DNA from: Microbacterium sp. ABRD28
GTDB lineage: Bacteria; Actinomycetota; Actinomycetes; Actinomycetales; Microbacteriaceae
Length of the DNA stretch: 64,000 nt
Direction of reading: 5' to 3'
Assembly: GCF_003850245.1 (NCBI RefSeq)
Contig: NZ_CP031015.1
Coordinates: forward strand, 1,860,001 to 1,924,000
The stretch's first letter is position 1. The number at the start of each line of letters is the position of its first letter. The position numbers and the translations under genes are program-made. Positions 42,248 through 53,474 of this stretch are shown one piece after another. The notes beneath the pieces are model-generated. The model was given only the letters and a program-made list of their open reading frames with translations, had not been told where the DNA came from and made no database searches.

Positions 42248-44098
42248 GTGGACGAGGCCGCGCTGACCGACACCGCCGGCGAGACCGACGTCCACCTCGG
42301 CAGCTTCGCCGCCGAGCACCTGTCGCCGACCTGGCCGCAGCGGGCGCCGTGGGGCACCGCGCAGCGGCTGCGCGCCTGGCAGGCCGAGGCGCTGGATCTC
42401 TATTTCTCGCTCGACGGCCCCGACGGTCCGGGCGCGGGACCGCGCGATTTCCTCGCGGCGGCCACCCCCGGCGCCGGCAAGACGACCTTCGCGCTGCGAC
42501 TGGCCACCGAGCTCCTTCGGCGCCAGGTGGTCGACCGTGTGGTCGTCGTGGCCCCCACCGAGCACCTGAAGTCGCAGTGGGCCGACGCGGCGGCACGCGT
42601 GTCGCTGCGCCTGGATCCGGCGTTCAGCAACCGGTTCGTCGCGCCCTCCCGCCAGTACCACGGGGTCGCGGTGACCTACGCGCAGGTCGCGGTGAAGCCC
42701 TCGGTCCATCAGCACCTGACCGACTCGGCGCGCACCCTTGTCATCCTCGACGAGGTCCACCACGGCGGCGACGCCCTCAGCTGGGGCGATGCGCTTCGGG
42801 AGGCCTACAGCCGGGCGACCCGGCGGCTGCTGCTGTCGGGGACCCCCTTCCGCAGCGACACCGCGCCCATCCCCTTCGTGGAGTACCACCCCAACGACAA
42901 GGGAATCAGGATCTCCCGGACCGATTACGCCTACGGCTATCGCCGGGCCCTCGAGGACGGGGTCGTGCGCCCCGTGATCTTCCTCGTCTACGCCGGGCAG
43001 ATGCGGTGGCGGACCAAGACGGGCGATGAGATGGAGGCCCAGCTCGGACAGGACAACACCAAGGACATCACCTCCCAGGCGTGGCGCACCGCACTCGACC
43101 CCGAGGGAGACTGGATTCCCGCGGTTATCCGCTCGGCCGATCGTCGACTCAGCGAGGTGCGCGAGCAGGTGCCCGATGCCGGTGGTCTCGTGATCGCGAC
43201 CGACCAGACCGCGGCGCGGGCGTACGCCGCGATCCTGGAGGGCATCAGCGGTGAACGACCCACGGTCGTGCTCTCCGACGAGGCGGAGGCGTCGTCGCGG
43301 ATCGAGTCGTTCTCGGCGGGGACGTCGCGGTGGATGGTCGCGGTGCGGATGGTGTCCGAGGGTGTCGACGTTCCGCGCCTGGCCGTGGGGGTCTACGCCA
43401 CATCGGCGTCCACCCCGCTGTTCTTCGCCCAGGCCATCGGGCGTTTCGTCCGCGCTCGGCGTCGCGGCGAGACCGCGAGTGTGTTCCTGCCGAACGTGCC
43501 GCAGCTGTTGGCGCTCGCTCACGAGTTGGAGCGCCAACGCGATCACGCCCTCGACCGAGACAGCGACGGCGACGACGAGTGGAACGCCGAAGAAGATCTG
43601 ATGGACGCCGCGGAGCGCGAGGAGAAGGCCTCCGACGCACTGACGCAGGAGTTCACCTTCCAGGCGCTCGGGTCGGCCGCTCATTTCGACCGCGTCATGT
43701 TCGACGGCCGGGAGTTCGGTCAGCTGGCCGTGCCCGGAACGCCGGAGGAAGAAGAGTTCCTCGGACTTCCGGGCCTTCTCGAACCCGAGCATGTCCACGA
43801 GCTGCTGCTGCAGCGTCAGGCGCGCCAGAGCCGTCATCGCAAGGTTCGGGAATCAGCGGCGGCCACGGGGTCCGAACCGGCGGCGCCTGCACCTCCCGCG
43901 GCCCTGCACCGCACCCTCAAGGAGCAGCGTCAGCTGCTCAACAGCCTGGTGGGCCTGTACGCCCGGCAGAGCGGTGAGCCGCACGGTGCCGTCCACGCCG
44001 AGCTGCGGCGCATCTGCGGAGGGCCTGCGGTCTCGCACGCCACCGTGGCGCAGCTGCAGGCGCGGATCGACGTGCTGCGCGCGCGCGTCCGGTCCTGA
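42248..44098 (+). CDS. SF2 DEAD/DEAH-type helicase
   Basis: 616 residues. Motif I is ATPGAGKTT (72-80), motif II is DEVH (168-171), motif III SGTPFRSD, and the second RecA domain has ATDQTAARAYA and motif VI QAIGRFVRARR. The variable C-terminal third has an acidic segment (about 440-465) and a predicted coiled or helical end. It resembles the UvsW/ResIII-like helicases found singly in actinobacteria and probably handles DNA, though RNA is possible. GTG 42248 follows GGGAAGGGGGAG; TATCGT (42211-42216) is a candidate -10. Confidence 0.86.
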   Translation: MDEAALTDTAGETDVHLGSFAAEHLSPTWPQRAPWGTAQRLRAWQAEALDLYFSLDGPDGPGAGPRDFLAAATPGAGKTTFALRLATELLRRQVVDRVVVVAPTEHLKSQWADAAARVSLRLDPAFSNRFVAPSRQYHGVAVTYAQVAVKPSVHQHLTDSARTLVILDEVHHGGDALSWGDALREAYSRATRRLLLSGTPFRSDTAPIPFVEYHPNDKGIRISRTDYAYGYRRALEDGVVRPVIFLVYAGQMRWRTKTGDEMEAQLGQDNTKDITSQAWRTALDPEGDWIPAVIRSADRRLSEVREQVPDAGGLVIATDQTAARAYAAILEGISGERPTVVLSDEAEASSRIESFSAGTSRWMVAVRMVSEGVDVPRLAVGVYATSASTPLFFAQAIGRFVRARRRGETASVFLPNVPQLLALAHELERQRDHALDRDSDGDDEWNAEEDLMDAAEREEKASDALTQEFTFQALGSAAHFDRVMFDGREFGQLAVPGTPEEEEFLGLPGLLEPEHVHELLLQRQARQSRHRKVRESAAATGSEPAAPAPPAALHRTLKEQRQLLNSLVGLYARQSGEPHGAVHAELRRICGGPAVSHATVAQLQARIDVLRARVRS

Positions 44099-44214
44099 AC
44101 GGGGCGCCGCTTCGGTCGTCCGAAATGCTGGCAATCCGCGGCCTGGTGAGAGCCCGCGGGGCGGCGGTGGTTAGCGTGGAGATGTTCCCACCCCTGAAAC
44201 GAGGTCGATTCCGC

Positions 44215-45318
44215 GTGCCCGCCGACGCCCCCGCCGCCCCTCCTCACATCACCGCCCGCGACCGCCGCCGATGGGCGCAGTACCTCGTCGACGAACGCGC
44301 CGAGGCGCGCGTCTACCGTGAGCTCGCCGCCCGACGGGAAGGGGAGGAGCGCGACATCCTCCTCGCCCTCGCGGAGGCGGAGGGTCGGCATGAGGCGCAC
44401 TGGCTCGAGATGCTGGGCGGGGAGCCCGACCGGCTCCCGCGACCGGATCTGCGCACCCGCGTGCTCGCACTGCTGGCACGGCGCTTCGGCTCGATCTTCG
44501 TCCTCGCACTCGCTCAGCGGGCCGAGGCGCGGTCGCCCTACGAGGCCGAGCCCTTCGCCTCGGCCTCGATGGCCGCCGACGAACGCATCCATCAGGAAGT
44601 GGTCCGCGGGCTGGCCGCCCGGGGCCGTCGACGGCTGTCGGGATCGTTCCGCGCCGCCGTGTTCGGCGCGAACGACGGACTCGTCTCGAACATGGCCCTG
44701 GTCATGGGTATCGGCGCCACCGGTGTCGCCCCCTCGTTCGTGCTCTTCAGCGGCGTCGCGGGACTGCTGGCCGGTGCGCTGTCGATGGGGGCGGGGGAGT
44801 TCGTCTCCGTGCGCTCGCAGCGTGAGCTTCTGGCGGCCACCGAGCCGAACAACGACGCCGACCACGTCCTTCCCGACCTCGACCTGGACGCCAATGAGCT
44901 GGCACTGGTCTACCGCACCCGGGGGATGTCGGAGGCTGACGCCGACGCGCGGGCGCGGGCGGTCGTCGGCGCGGCCCGCGACGCGGACCGGAGCGTCCCC
45001 TTCCGACTGGCCGCCGAGGACTCCGACGCGCACGATGTCATCGGTCGCGACTGGGGTGCGGCGCTATCGAGCTTTCTGTTCTTCTCCTCGGGTGCGGTGA
45101 TCCCGCTCCTGCCGTGGCTGTTCGGACTGTCGGGGACGACCGCCATGGTCTGTGCGTTGGTGCTCGTCGGCATCGCGCTCCTGGCCACCGGGGCGATGGT
45201 CGGACTGCTCTCGGGCGGCCCGCCGCTGCGGAGGGCACTGCGGCAGCTCGCCATCGGCTACGCGGCCGCGGCGGTCACCTACGTTCTCGGGCTCGTCTTC
45301 GGCGTCGCGGTGGGGTGA
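44215..45318 (+). CDS. VIT1/CCC1-family protein with N-terminal erythrin-like domain
   Basis: About 367 residues. The first 130 or so form a ferritin/rubrerythrin-like helical bundle with repeated acidic-ligand patterns (DERAEARVYREL, EAEGRHEAHWLEML, AADERIHQEV). The C-terminal 230 form the VIT domain (FGANDGLVSNMALVMGI, GALSMGAGEFVSVRSQRE, and about five membrane helices). Such fusions move Fe(II) or Mn(II) across the membrane. GTG 44215 with GAGG at 44201-44204 is the likely start; readings to ATG 44182 or further upstream lack conserved residues. Confidence 0.85.
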   Translation: MPADAPAAPPHITARDRRRWAQYLVDERAEARVYRELAARREGEERDILLALAEAEGRHEAHWLEMLGGEPDRLPRPDLRTRVLALLARRFGSIFVLALAQRAEARSPYEAEPFASASMAADERIHQEVVRGLAARGRRRLSGSFRAAVFGANDGLVSNMALVMGIGATGVAPSFVLFSGVAGLLAGALSMGAGEFVSVRSQRELLAATEPNNDADHVLPDLDLDANELALVYRTRGMSEADADARARAVVGAARDADRSVPFRLAAEDSDAHDVIGRDWGAALSSFLFFSSGAVIPLLPWLFGLSGTTAMVCALVLVGIALLATGAMVGLLSGGPPLRRALRQLAIGYAAAAVTYVLGLVFGVAVG

Positions 45319-45331
45319 CCGACGAGAACAG

Positions 45332-45359
45332 AAAAACCCCCGGCGAACCGGGGGTTTTT
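45332..45359. terminator. Bidirectional Rho-independent terminator
   Basis: AAAAACCCCCGG (45332-45343), loop CGAA, then CCGGGGGTTTTT (45348-45359). The A and T flanks give a U-run in either direction. It lies between the VIT gene (plus) and tRNA-Leu (minus). Confidence 0.92.
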
Positions 45360-45366
45360 CTTGTTG

Positions 45367-45451
45367 TGCGCGAGGGGGGACTTGAACCCCCACGCCCTAT
45401 ACGGGCACTAGCACCTCAAGCTAGCGCGTCTACCTATTCCGCCACCCGCGC
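45367..45451 (-). tRNA. tRNA-Leu (anticodon GAG)
   Basis: An 85-base cloverleaf read on the minus strand. The acceptor stem GCGCGGG pairs with CTCGCGC (one G-U), the D-arm has GGCGGAATAGGTAGAC, the anticodon stem CTAGC/GCTAG encloses TTGAGGT (anticodon GAG), a long variable arm (TGCCCGTATAGGGC) marks a class II tRNA, and the T-arm has GGTTCAAGTC. The 3' CCA is not encoded; the discriminator base is A. It decodes CUC/CUU leucine codons, CUC being frequent in this genome. Confidence 0.96.
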
Positions 45452-45579
45452 ATGGGTGTTTCGGTCGTGCAACCGAGGATCGACATTACCACGTCCGCGA
45501 GGTCGCTCGTGCGCACGGGTGGGGACGCGATCCCGAAGGGCGTCGGATCCGGTCGCAGATCGCGGGCACCGCGGACGGG

Positions 45580-45585
45580 TAGGTT
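45580..45585 (+). promoter_or_regulatory. Leaderless -10 box for the M20 peptidase gene
   Basis: TAGGTT, seven bases, then ATG 45593. No ribosome site. Confidence 0.5.
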
Positions 45586-45592
45586 AGTCCGC

Positions 45593-46894
45593 ATGCCGAC
45601 GCCCGGATCCGACCTCCCCGAAGTCGCCCGCATCGCCCAGGACCTCATCCGATTCGACACCACCAACTTCGGCGGCGGTCGATCCCGCGGCGAGCGTGAG
45701 GCCGCCGAGTACGTCGGTGCCTTCCTGCAGTCGCTGGGACTGCAGCCGGAGTACTACGAACCCATCGATCGGCGCACCAACGTGATGGCCCGCGTGCCCG
45801 GCCGGAATCCCGACCGGCCGGCCCTCGTCCTGCACGGGCACCTCGACGTCGTCCCCGCCGTGGCCGAGGATTGGAGCGTCGATCCCTTCGGCGGCGAGGT
45901 GCGCGACGGCATGCTCTGGGGTCGCGGAGCGGTCGACATGAAAGACATGAATGCGATGATCCTCGCCTCCGTCGCCGACATGCTCCGCTCCGGCGAGAGG
46001 CCGGACCGCGATCTCGTGCTGGTGTTCTTCGCCGACGAGGAGAACGGTGGCATCGAAGGATCCCAGCTCGTCGTGCGCGACCGCCCCGAGTGGTTCGCCG
46101 GGGCGACGGAGGCCATCAGCGAGGTGGGCGGCTACTCGATCAGCGTCGCAGACCGTCGCGCGTACCTGTTGCAGGTGGGGGAGAAGGCGCTCGTCTGGAT
46201 CCGGCTCATCGCGCGGGGACGCGCCGCCCACGGCAGCAGCTTCCACCCCGACAACGCCGTCACCCGCCTCGCCGAAGCGGTGGCAGCGCTCGGCCGTACG
46301 GCGTGGCCGGTGACGCTGACCGACACGACGTCGCAGCTCGTGGCCGCTCTCGGTGCCCTGTCCGGCCGCGCCGGCGACGACCCCGACGAGCTGGCCGCCG
46401 AAGCCGGCCCTGCGGCGGGATTCCTCCGCGCGACGCTGCGGACGACCACCAATCCCACCGGGCTGACCGCGGGGTACAAGCACAACGTCATCCCCGATCG
46501 CGCGGAGGCGCTCATCGACGTCCGCGTCCTCCCCGGCACCGAAGACGCCGCCCTGGCCGACATCCGTCGCATCATCGGCGACGACGTCGAGGTGGAGGTG
46601 GTTCACCGTGACATCGGGCTCGAGGTTCCCTTCTCGGGTGACCTCGTGGATGCGATGGTGCGGGCGCTCGGCGTGCACGATCCGGGCACCCCCGTCATCC
46701 CCTACCTGATGGGCGGCGGAACCGACAACAAGGCCCTGGCCGAGCTCGGGATCGCGGGGTACGGATTCGCACCGCTGCGCCTCCCTGCCGATCTCGACTT
46801 CACCGGCATGTTCCACGGCGTCGACGAGCGGGTGCCGATCGCAGCGCTCGAGTTCGGTCAGCGGGTGCTCACCGACCTGCTGCGCACCTGCTGA
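45593..46894 (+). CDS. M20-family zinc metallopeptidase
   Basis: 433 residues. The M20 metal and catalytic motifs are in order: [10 protein letters not shown] (H and D), [13 protein letters not shown] (bridging Asp) and [12 protein letters not shown] (catalytic Glu and ligand Glu), with the last histidine in [13 protein letters not shown] dimerisation domain is inserted at about 195-320. It cleaves dipeptides or acylated amino acids; the exact substrate is unclear. Cytosolic, with no signal peptide. It stands upstream of uppP with a 40-base gap. Confidence 0.9.
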   Translation: MPTPGSDLPEVARIAQDLIRFDTTNFGGGRSRGEREAAEYVGAFLQSLGLQPEYYEPIDRRTNVMARVPGRNPDRPALVLHGHLDVVPAVAEDWSVDPFGGEVRDGMLWGRGAVDMKDMNAMILASVADMLRSGERPDRDLVLVFFADEENGGIEGSQLVVRDRPEWFAGATEAISEVGGYSISVADRRAYLLQVGEKALVWIRLIARGRAAHGSSFHPDNAVTRLAEAVAALGRTAWPVTLTDTTSQLVAALGALSGRAGDDPDELAAEAGPAAGFLRATLRTTTNPTGLTAGYKHNVIPDRAEALIDVRVLPGTEDAALADIRRIIGDDVEVEVVHRDIGLEVPFSGDLVDAMVRALGVHDPGTPVIPYLMGGGTDNKALAELGIAGYGFAPLRLPADLDFTGMFHGVDERVPIAALEFGQRVLTDLLRTC

Positions 46895-46934
46895 CCCGGC
46901 GCCGCTCCACGTCACCGTCCACCGAAAGGCGCAC

Positions 46935-47765
46935 ATGCAGCTCATCGAGGCGATCTTCCTCGGCATCGTCCAGGGCCTCACCGAATTCCTCCCGGTCTCC
47001 TCCAGCGCTCACCTGCGCATCGTGGGGGAGTTCCTGCCGTCCGCGCAGGATCCCGGGGCGACCTTCACCGCGATCACCCAGATCGGCACCGAAGCGGCCG
47101 TCCTGCTGTACTTTTGGAAGACCATCGTCCGCATCATCTCGAGATGGGCGCAGTCGTTGGCCGGGCGGGTGCCCAGGAACGATCCCGACGCGCGCATGGG
47201 CTGGCTGATCATCATCGGCACCATCCCGATCGGCGTCCTCGGCTTCCTGCTGCAGGACGTCATCCGCGACACCTTCCGCAACCTCTGGCTCGTGGCGATC
47301 GTGCTCATCTTCTTCGGTCTCCTGCTCGGGGCTGCCGACCGCTGGGGCGCGCGGCGGAGGGAGCTGAGCGACCTGACCTACCCGCACGGTCTCGCCCTCG
47401 GCTTCGCCCAGGCGCTCGCCCTGGTGCCCGGTGTCTCGCGCTCAGGTGCGACCACCACCCTCGGGCTCGCCCTCGGCTACACCCGCCCCGCCGCCGCCGA
47501 GTACGCGTTCCTGCTCGCCGTGCCCGCGGTGTTCGGCAGCGGCTTCTACGAGCTGCTGCAGAGCTTCGAAGAGCCCGGCGGCCCCTACAGTCAGCTCGAC
47601 ACGGCGGTGGCCACGCTCGTGGCCTTCGGCGTGGGCCTCGCCGTCATCGCCTTCCTGATGCGCTACCTCAAGCGCGGCAGTTTCCTGCCGTTCGTGATCT
47701 ACCGGGTCGCGCTGGGCGTGCTGCTCATCGTGCTGCTGTCAGTGGGAGTGCTGCAGCCGTACTGA
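46935..47765 (+). CDS. uppP: Undecaprenyl-diphosphatase UppP (BacA)
   Basis: 276-residue polytopic membrane enzyme that dephosphorylates undecaprenyl diphosphate to recycle the cell-wall lipid carrier. It also confers bacitracin tolerance when abundant. The family motifs [18 protein letters not shown] (13-30) and [18 protein letters not shown] (about 163-180) are both intact, with Ser and Arg residues required for catalysis. ATG behind AAAGG. A GC-rich palindrome (47770-47781) lies between its stop and the convergent PAC2 gene. Confidence 0.95.
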   Translation: MQLIEAIFLGIVQGLTEFLPVSSSAHLRIVGEFLPSAQDPGATFTAITQIGTEAAVLLYFWKTIVRIISRWAQSLAGRVPRNDPDARMGWLIIIGTIPIGVLGFLLQDVIRDTFRNLWLVAIVLIFFGLLLGAADRWGARRRELSDLTYPHGLALGFAQALALVPGVSRSGATTTLGLALGYTRPAAAEYAFLLAVPAVFGSGFYELLQSFEEPGGPYSQLDTAVATLVAFGVGLAVIAFLMRYLKRGSFLPFVIYRVALGVLLIVLLSVGVLQPY

Positions 47766-47783
47766 TCAGGGCCCGCGGGCCGA

Positions 47784-48650
47784 TCACGAACGGCGGGGGT
47801 CGTCCCGGCCCGGTTTGGTCGGCCCGTCGCCGCGGCGACGCAGGTAGCGTTCGAACTCCTGCGCGATGGCGTCGCCCGAGGCTTCCGGCGAATCCCACGT
47901 GTCGCGCGTCCGCTCGAGCTGACGGATGTACTCCGTCATCTCCTCGTCGTCGGCCGCTGCGGCGTCGATGGAGGCCTCCCAGGCGGCCGCCTCCGTGGAC
48001 AGATCGCCACGAGGAACCTGCGCGCCGGTGAGATCCTCCAGGCGATCCAGGAGTGCCAGCGTGGCCTTCGGCGACGGGGTGTGCCCCGCGACGTAGTGGG
48101 GCACGCTCGCCCACAGGCTCGCGGTGGGGATGCCTGCGGCCTCGGCCGCGTGTGCGAGCACGCTCAAGATGCCCACCGGCCCCTCGTAGGTGCTCTTCTC
48201 GAGGTCGAGGGTCTGGCGCAGCTGCTCGTTGTCGCTGCCGGCGAACACCGAGATCGGGCGGGTGTGGGGGACATCGGACATCATCGAGCCGAGGGCGACG
48301 AAGCCGGTGACGTCCTCCCGGAGGGCCGCGTCGATGATCTCGGAGGCGAACGCCTGCCAGGCGCGTGCCGGCTCGACGCCGGTGAGGAGCCAGAGCTGGG
48401 TACCGCGGGTCTGCCGCACCGGCCGCAGGAGACTCGTCTCGGGCCAGGAGAGCTTCCGCCGTCCCTCGCCGTCGATGGAGACCTGGGGTCGGGTGTACTG
48501 GTAGTCGAAGTACAGCTCCGGGTCGACGGAGAAGACGGATTCGTAGCCGTCCGTCCCGCGGATCTGCGCCAGGGCCGACGACGCGGCCTCTCCCGCGTCG
48601 TTCCATCCGTCGAACGCCGCGACGATCACCCTGCGTCCCAGACCCTCCAC
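47784..48650 (-). CDS. PAC2-family protein
   Basis: 288 residues of the PAC2 (proteasome assembly chaperone-like) family. VIVAAFDGWNDAGEAASSAL and LWLLTGVEPARAWQAFASEI are diagnostic, and GPVGILSVLAHAAEAAGIPTASLW follows. In archaea and eukaryotes related proteins help proteasome assembly. Actinobacterial homologues (like Rv2125) have no proven function, and no proteasome genes are in this window. GTG 48650 follows GGGAGG, so the long upstream reading is discarded. A charged C-terminal tail ends RRRGDGPTKPGRDD. Confidence 0.87.
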   Translation of the reverse strand: MEGLGRRVIVAAFDGWNDAGEAASSALAQIRGTDGYESVFSVDPELYFDYQYTRPQVSIDGEGRRKLSWPETSLLRPVRQTRGTQLWLLTGVEPARAWQAFASEIIDAALREDVTGFVALGSMMSDVPHTRPISVFAGSDNEQLRQTLDLEKSTYEGPVGILSVLAHAAEAAGIPTASLWASVPHYVAGHTPSPKATLALLDRLEDLTGAQVPRGDLSTEAAAWEASIDAAAADDEEMTEYIRQLERTRDTWDSPEASGDAIAQEFERYLRRRGDGPTKPGRDDPRRS

Positions 48651-48724
48651 AGGACCTCCCTCGGCCCGCCGGCGCGGGCTGCTACCCAGGATAGGCGTCG
48701 CGCGGGCCGGACGGGGGCGCCCGG

Positions 48725-48730
48725 TAGCCT
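48725..48730 (+). promoter_or_regulatory. Leaderless -10 box for the HAD-trmI transcript
   Basis: TAGCCT, six bases (TGAGCG), then GTG 48737. Confidence 0.5.
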
Positions 48731-48736
48731 TGAGCG

Positions 48737-50409
<1,673 letters not shown>

Positions 50410-50418
50410 ACTAGCCGG

Positions 50419-51375
50419 GTGCGAAAACTCCCCGCTCTGCTCGCCGTCGTCGGCCTGTCCGCACTGACCCTGGTCGGATGCACCAGCGTCCCGGCTGCGG
50501 GATGCGACCGGCCCGCCTCATCCGGTTCCTCTCTCGACTCCCTCGTCACTGTCGACGGTGACCCGGGAAGCGCCCCCGAGGTCGAGCTGTACACGCCTTT
50601 CCAGGTCCGCTCGACCTCTCACACCGACCTCGAGGCCGGGGACGGAGCAGCGCTGACCGCGACCGAGCAGGCGGCTCTGCTGGATGTCACCATCGTCAGC
50701 GGCGAGACCGGCGAGGTGCTCATCCAGACCCCCTATGACGACGACATCGCCCGCGTGGCGCCGATGTCGCAGTGGTACACCCCGATCCCCGCTCTCGAAG
50801 ACGCGCTGGAGTGCGCGACCGAGGGGTCGCGCGTGGTCGTCGGCCTCGCGCCCGGCGACATCCTGCCGGAGGCGGCGGCCAGCATCGGTCTCGCCGAGGA
50901 CGAGTCGGCGGTCGCCGTCATCGACGTCCGCAAGGCCTATCTGCCCCGGGCGGCGGGCGCACTGCAGTTCAACGCCGGCTTCAACCTCCCCTCCGTCGTC
51001 CGCGCCGCCGACGGCACGCCCGGTGTGATCGTCCCGGATGCCGCTGCGCCGAGCGACCTCGTCGTGGAGACCCTCATCCGCGGTGACGGGCCCGAGGTGA
51101 CCGGCGACGTGCCGGTGCGCGTGGCCTACACCGGCGTGCTGTGGGACGACAAGACGGTGTTCGATTCGTCGTGGGGCCAGGCGCCGGTGTCGTTCGCGCT
51201 CGAGGACGTCGTTCCCGGCTTCGCCGCGGGGCTCGAGGGCCAGACGGTCGGATCGCAGGTGATGATCGTCGTGCCGCCCGACCAGGGGTACGGCGATGCG
51301 GGCCAGGGGAGCGTCCCCGGTGGCGCGACCCTGGTGTTCGTCGTGGACATCCTGGGACTCGACGAGATCTCCTGA
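50419..51375 (+). CDS. FKBP-type peptidyl-prolyl isomerase lipoprotein
   Basis: 318-residue exported lipoprotein, anchored at C21 (LTLVGC). The C-terminal 95 residues form an FKBP domain: VAYTGVLWDDKTVFDSSW, FALEDVVPGFAAGLEGQTVG, and PPDQGYGD...VPGGATLVFVVDIL. The N-terminal 200 residues look like a degenerate second FKBP-like domain with poor conservation. It would assist folding of secreted proteins. It stands directly upstream of pafB, where mycobacteria have pafA. Confidence 0.9.
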   Translation: MRKLPALLAVVGLSALTLVGCTSVPAAGCDRPASSGSSLDSLVTVDGDPGSAPEVELYTPFQVRSTSHTDLEAGDGAALTATEQAALLDVTIVSGETGEVLIQTPYDDDIARVAPMSQWYTPIPALEDALECATEGSRVVVGLAPGDILPEAAASIGLAEDESAVAVIDVRKAYLPRAAGALQFNAGFNLPSVVRAADGTPGVIVPDAAAPSDLVVETLIRGDGPEVTGDVPVRVAYTGVLWDDKTVFDSSWGQAPVSFALEDVVPGFAAGLEGQTVGSQVMIVVPPDQGYGDAGQGSVPGGATLVFVVDILGLDEIS

Positions 51376-51410
51376 CCTCCGCGCCTTCCGGATCTTCGCC
51401 GAGCCCCGCC

Positions 51411-51416
51411 TAGGAT
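51411..51416 (+). promoter_or_regulatory. Leaderless -10 box for pafB
   Basis: TAGGAT, six bases, then GTG 51423. A strong G run (GAGGGG) sits between, too close to the GTG to serve as a ribosome site. Confidence 0.5.
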
Positions 51417-51422
51417 GAGGGG

Positions 51423-52430
51423 GTGCCGGCGAACACCCCTACGAAGAATCCGCCGGAGGAGCGCCTGGTCAACCTCGTGGTCGCCCTCATGGCGACGGAG
51501 CAGGGACTGACCAAGGACACGATCCTCCGCTCGGTCTCGGGCTATCGCGAGCACACCGAATCCGGTGCGTCCAAGGACGCACTGGAGAAGATGTTCGAAC
51601 GCGACAAGGAGAATCTCCGCGGCCTCGGCGTTCCCATCGAGACGATCGGCGACTTCGCCGATCCCGACGATCTGCGCGACGCGCGGTATCGCGTACCGAA
51701 GTCCGAGTACTCCCTCCCCGAGGACATCGACTTCACGCCCGCCGAACTCGCATTGCTGAACCTCGCCGGGGAGGTGTGGAGCGAGGGGTCGCTGTCGGCC
51801 GAGGCCCGCAGCGGTCTGCGCAAGATCCGTGCCCTCGGCATCGACGTCGATGAGCCGATCATCGGATACTCGCCGCGCATCAGCGCCCGCGAGCCCTCGT
51901 TCCCGGTGCTGCAGCGCGCCATCGAGCAGAGTCGCGTGGTGACCTTCCCCTATGTGCGCCCCGGTGACGAGAATGAGCGGCTGCGGCGGGTCAGACCCCT
52001 CGCCCTCGTCGAGTACGAGGCCCGATGGCATGTCTTCGGACGCGACCTGAATCTCGACGCTGATCGCACCTTCCTCCTCAGTCGCATCGTCGGGGACGTC
52101 GCCGTCACCCGCGAGACCTTCGACCCGGCGCTGCGCGACGGCGCGGGGGAGAGGGCGCTGGCCGAACTGCAAGACCTCGCCGAACGCCAGCTCGCTCACC
52201 TCGAAGTCGACCCCGGAACAGAGGCGGCGCTGCGCCTCGCCCGTCGGGCACGCCCGGCCGGTCAGGGAATCCACGTGCCCTTCGTCGACGTCCATGTTCT
52301 CGCCGACGAGCTGGCCTCGTACGGCCCCGAGGTGCGGGTGGTCGCACCCGAGAGACTGCGCGCGCTCGTCGTCTCCCGCTTGCGGGGGGCCCTCGCGCGC
52401 CACGACGGAGCGCCAGGAGGCTCCTCATGA
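51423..52430 (+). CDS. pafB: WYL-domain transcription regulator PafB
   Basis: 335 residues. The N-terminal winged helix (EERLVNLVVALMATEQGLTKDTIL, 11-34) is followed by the WYL domain (about 150-215, with REPSFPVLQRAIEQSRVVTFPYVRPG and ALVEYEARWHVFGRDL) and a WCX domain. In mycobacteria PafB and PafC form a heterodimer that activates DNA-damage genes independently of LexA. The stop overlaps the pafC ATG. No pafA (Pup ligase) is next to it. Confidence 0.92.
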   Translation: MPANTPTKNPPEERLVNLVVALMATEQGLTKDTILRSVSGYREHTESGASKDALEKMFERDKENLRGLGVPIETIGDFADPDDLRDARYRVPKSEYSLPEDIDFTPAELALLNLAGEVWSEGSLSAEARSGLRKIRALGIDVDEPIIGYSPRISAREPSFPVLQRAIEQSRVVTFPYVRPGDENERLRRVRPLALVEYEARWHVFGRDLNLDADRTFLLSRIVGDVAVTRETFDPALRDGAGERALAELQDLAERQLAHLEVDPGTEAALRLARRARPAGQGIHVPFVDVHVLADELASYGPEVRVVAPERLRALVVSRLRGALARHDGAPGGSS

Positions 52431-53425
52431 GCGCGCGACGTCCGCTGGTGGCCACGGATCGGGCCGCGCTCATCCTGCAGCTGGTGCCGTACCTCATCAG
52501 CAAGGGCGAGGTGTCGATCGCCGAGGCCGCCGAAGAGTTCGATGTGACCGGCGATGAGATGCGCGACATGGTGCAGAAGCTCACCGTCATCGGACTTCCG
52601 GGCGAACGAGGCTACTGGCAGATGGCGAACGATCTGTTCGACATCGACTGGGATCTTCTCGACACCCGGGACATCATCTCCATCACCCACTCCGTCGGTC
52701 TTGAGCGGTCTCCGCGACTGACCGCTCGTGAGGCTGCGGCACTCGTCGCGGGACTTCAGCTCGCACGCACCATCCCGGGGGTCGGCGACACCGAGGTCTA
52801 CAGCGGTCTCCTCGCCAAGCTCTCGCAGGGTGCGTCGGCTAAACCCGCCGACGTCATCGTCGCGCCGAGCCCCGTCGACGACGTGCGCGAGGCGGTGGCG
52901 ATCGCCCTGCGCGAGCGTGTCGCCGTCACCTTCACCTACAAGGCGCCCGAGTCGGAGCCGACCGCCCGCACGGTCGATCCTGTCAAGGTGCACATCGCCG
53001 ATGGCCAGTGGTACCTGCAGGGATGGTGCCACCTGCGTCAGGCGATGCGCACGTTCCATCTCGACCGAGTCAGCGATCTGCGGGTCACCGACATCCCGAG
53101 CACGCACAGCGAAGACGCCGCACCCGGCTGGTTCGAACCGACCGACGGCGCAGGAGAGGTCATCGCCCGCATCCGCTTCCGTGCGTCGCTGGCGCCGCTG
53201 CTGGGCGACTACCTCGAGCGAGCGACCGTCGTGCGGGACGGCGACGAAGCGATCGCCACCCTGCGCGTCGCTGATGAGACGACGCTGCGCCGCCTCGCGG
53301 CACGTCGGGGCGGCGTGGTCGAGATCGTCTCGCCCGAGGGGGCACGTCGCGCGGCAGCCGAATGGGCTCGCGCGGGCCTCGCGCAGTACGCCGAACGCGC
53401 CGATCCGTCACCGGCCGGTTCATAG
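52427..53425 (+). CDS. pafC: WYL-domain transcription regulator PafC
   Basis: 332 residues with the same plan as PafB: winged helix (IAEAAEEFDVTGDEMRDMVQ, about 28-47), WYL domain (GQWYLQGWCHLRQAMRTFHLDRVSDL, about 190-215) and a C-terminal WCX region. Expected to pair with PafB as a damage-response activator. The ATG overlaps the pafB stop (ATGA). tatA follows after 49 bases with its own promoter. Confidence 0.92.
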   Translation: MSARRPLVATDRAALILQLVPYLISKGEVSIAEAAEEFDVTGDEMRDMVQKLTVIGLPGERGYWQMANDLFDIDWDLLDTRDIISITHSVGLERSPRLTAREAAALVAGLQLARTIPGVGDTEVYSGLLAKLSQGASAKPADVIVAPSPVDDVREAVAIALRERVAVTFTYKAPESEPTARTVDPVKVHIADGQWYLQGWCHLRQAMRTFHLDRVSDLRVTDIPSTHSEDAAPGWFEPTDGAGEVIARIRFRASLAPLLGDYLERATVVRDGDEAIATLRVADETTLRRLAARRGGVVEIVSPEGARRAAAEWARAGLAQYAERADPSPAGS

Positions 53426-53436
53426 ACGTCGCGGGT

Positions 53437-53442
53437 TAGACT
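53437..53442 (+). promoter_or_regulatory. Probable -10 box for tatA
   Basis: TAGACT with a start expected near 53449, leaving a leader of about 26 bases that contains GGAG (53465-53468), six bases before the tatA GTG. Unlike the leaderless genes, this one has a ribosome site. Confidence 0.5.
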
Positions 53443-53474
53443 GAAACTCCTGACCCCTAGCGACGGAGCCCATC

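Noticed and set aside
47770..47781. GGCCCGCGGGCC palindrome between uppP and the PAC2 gene as a terminator
   Set aside because: The stem is at most five pairs around a tiny loop with no T run, so it is too weak to call.
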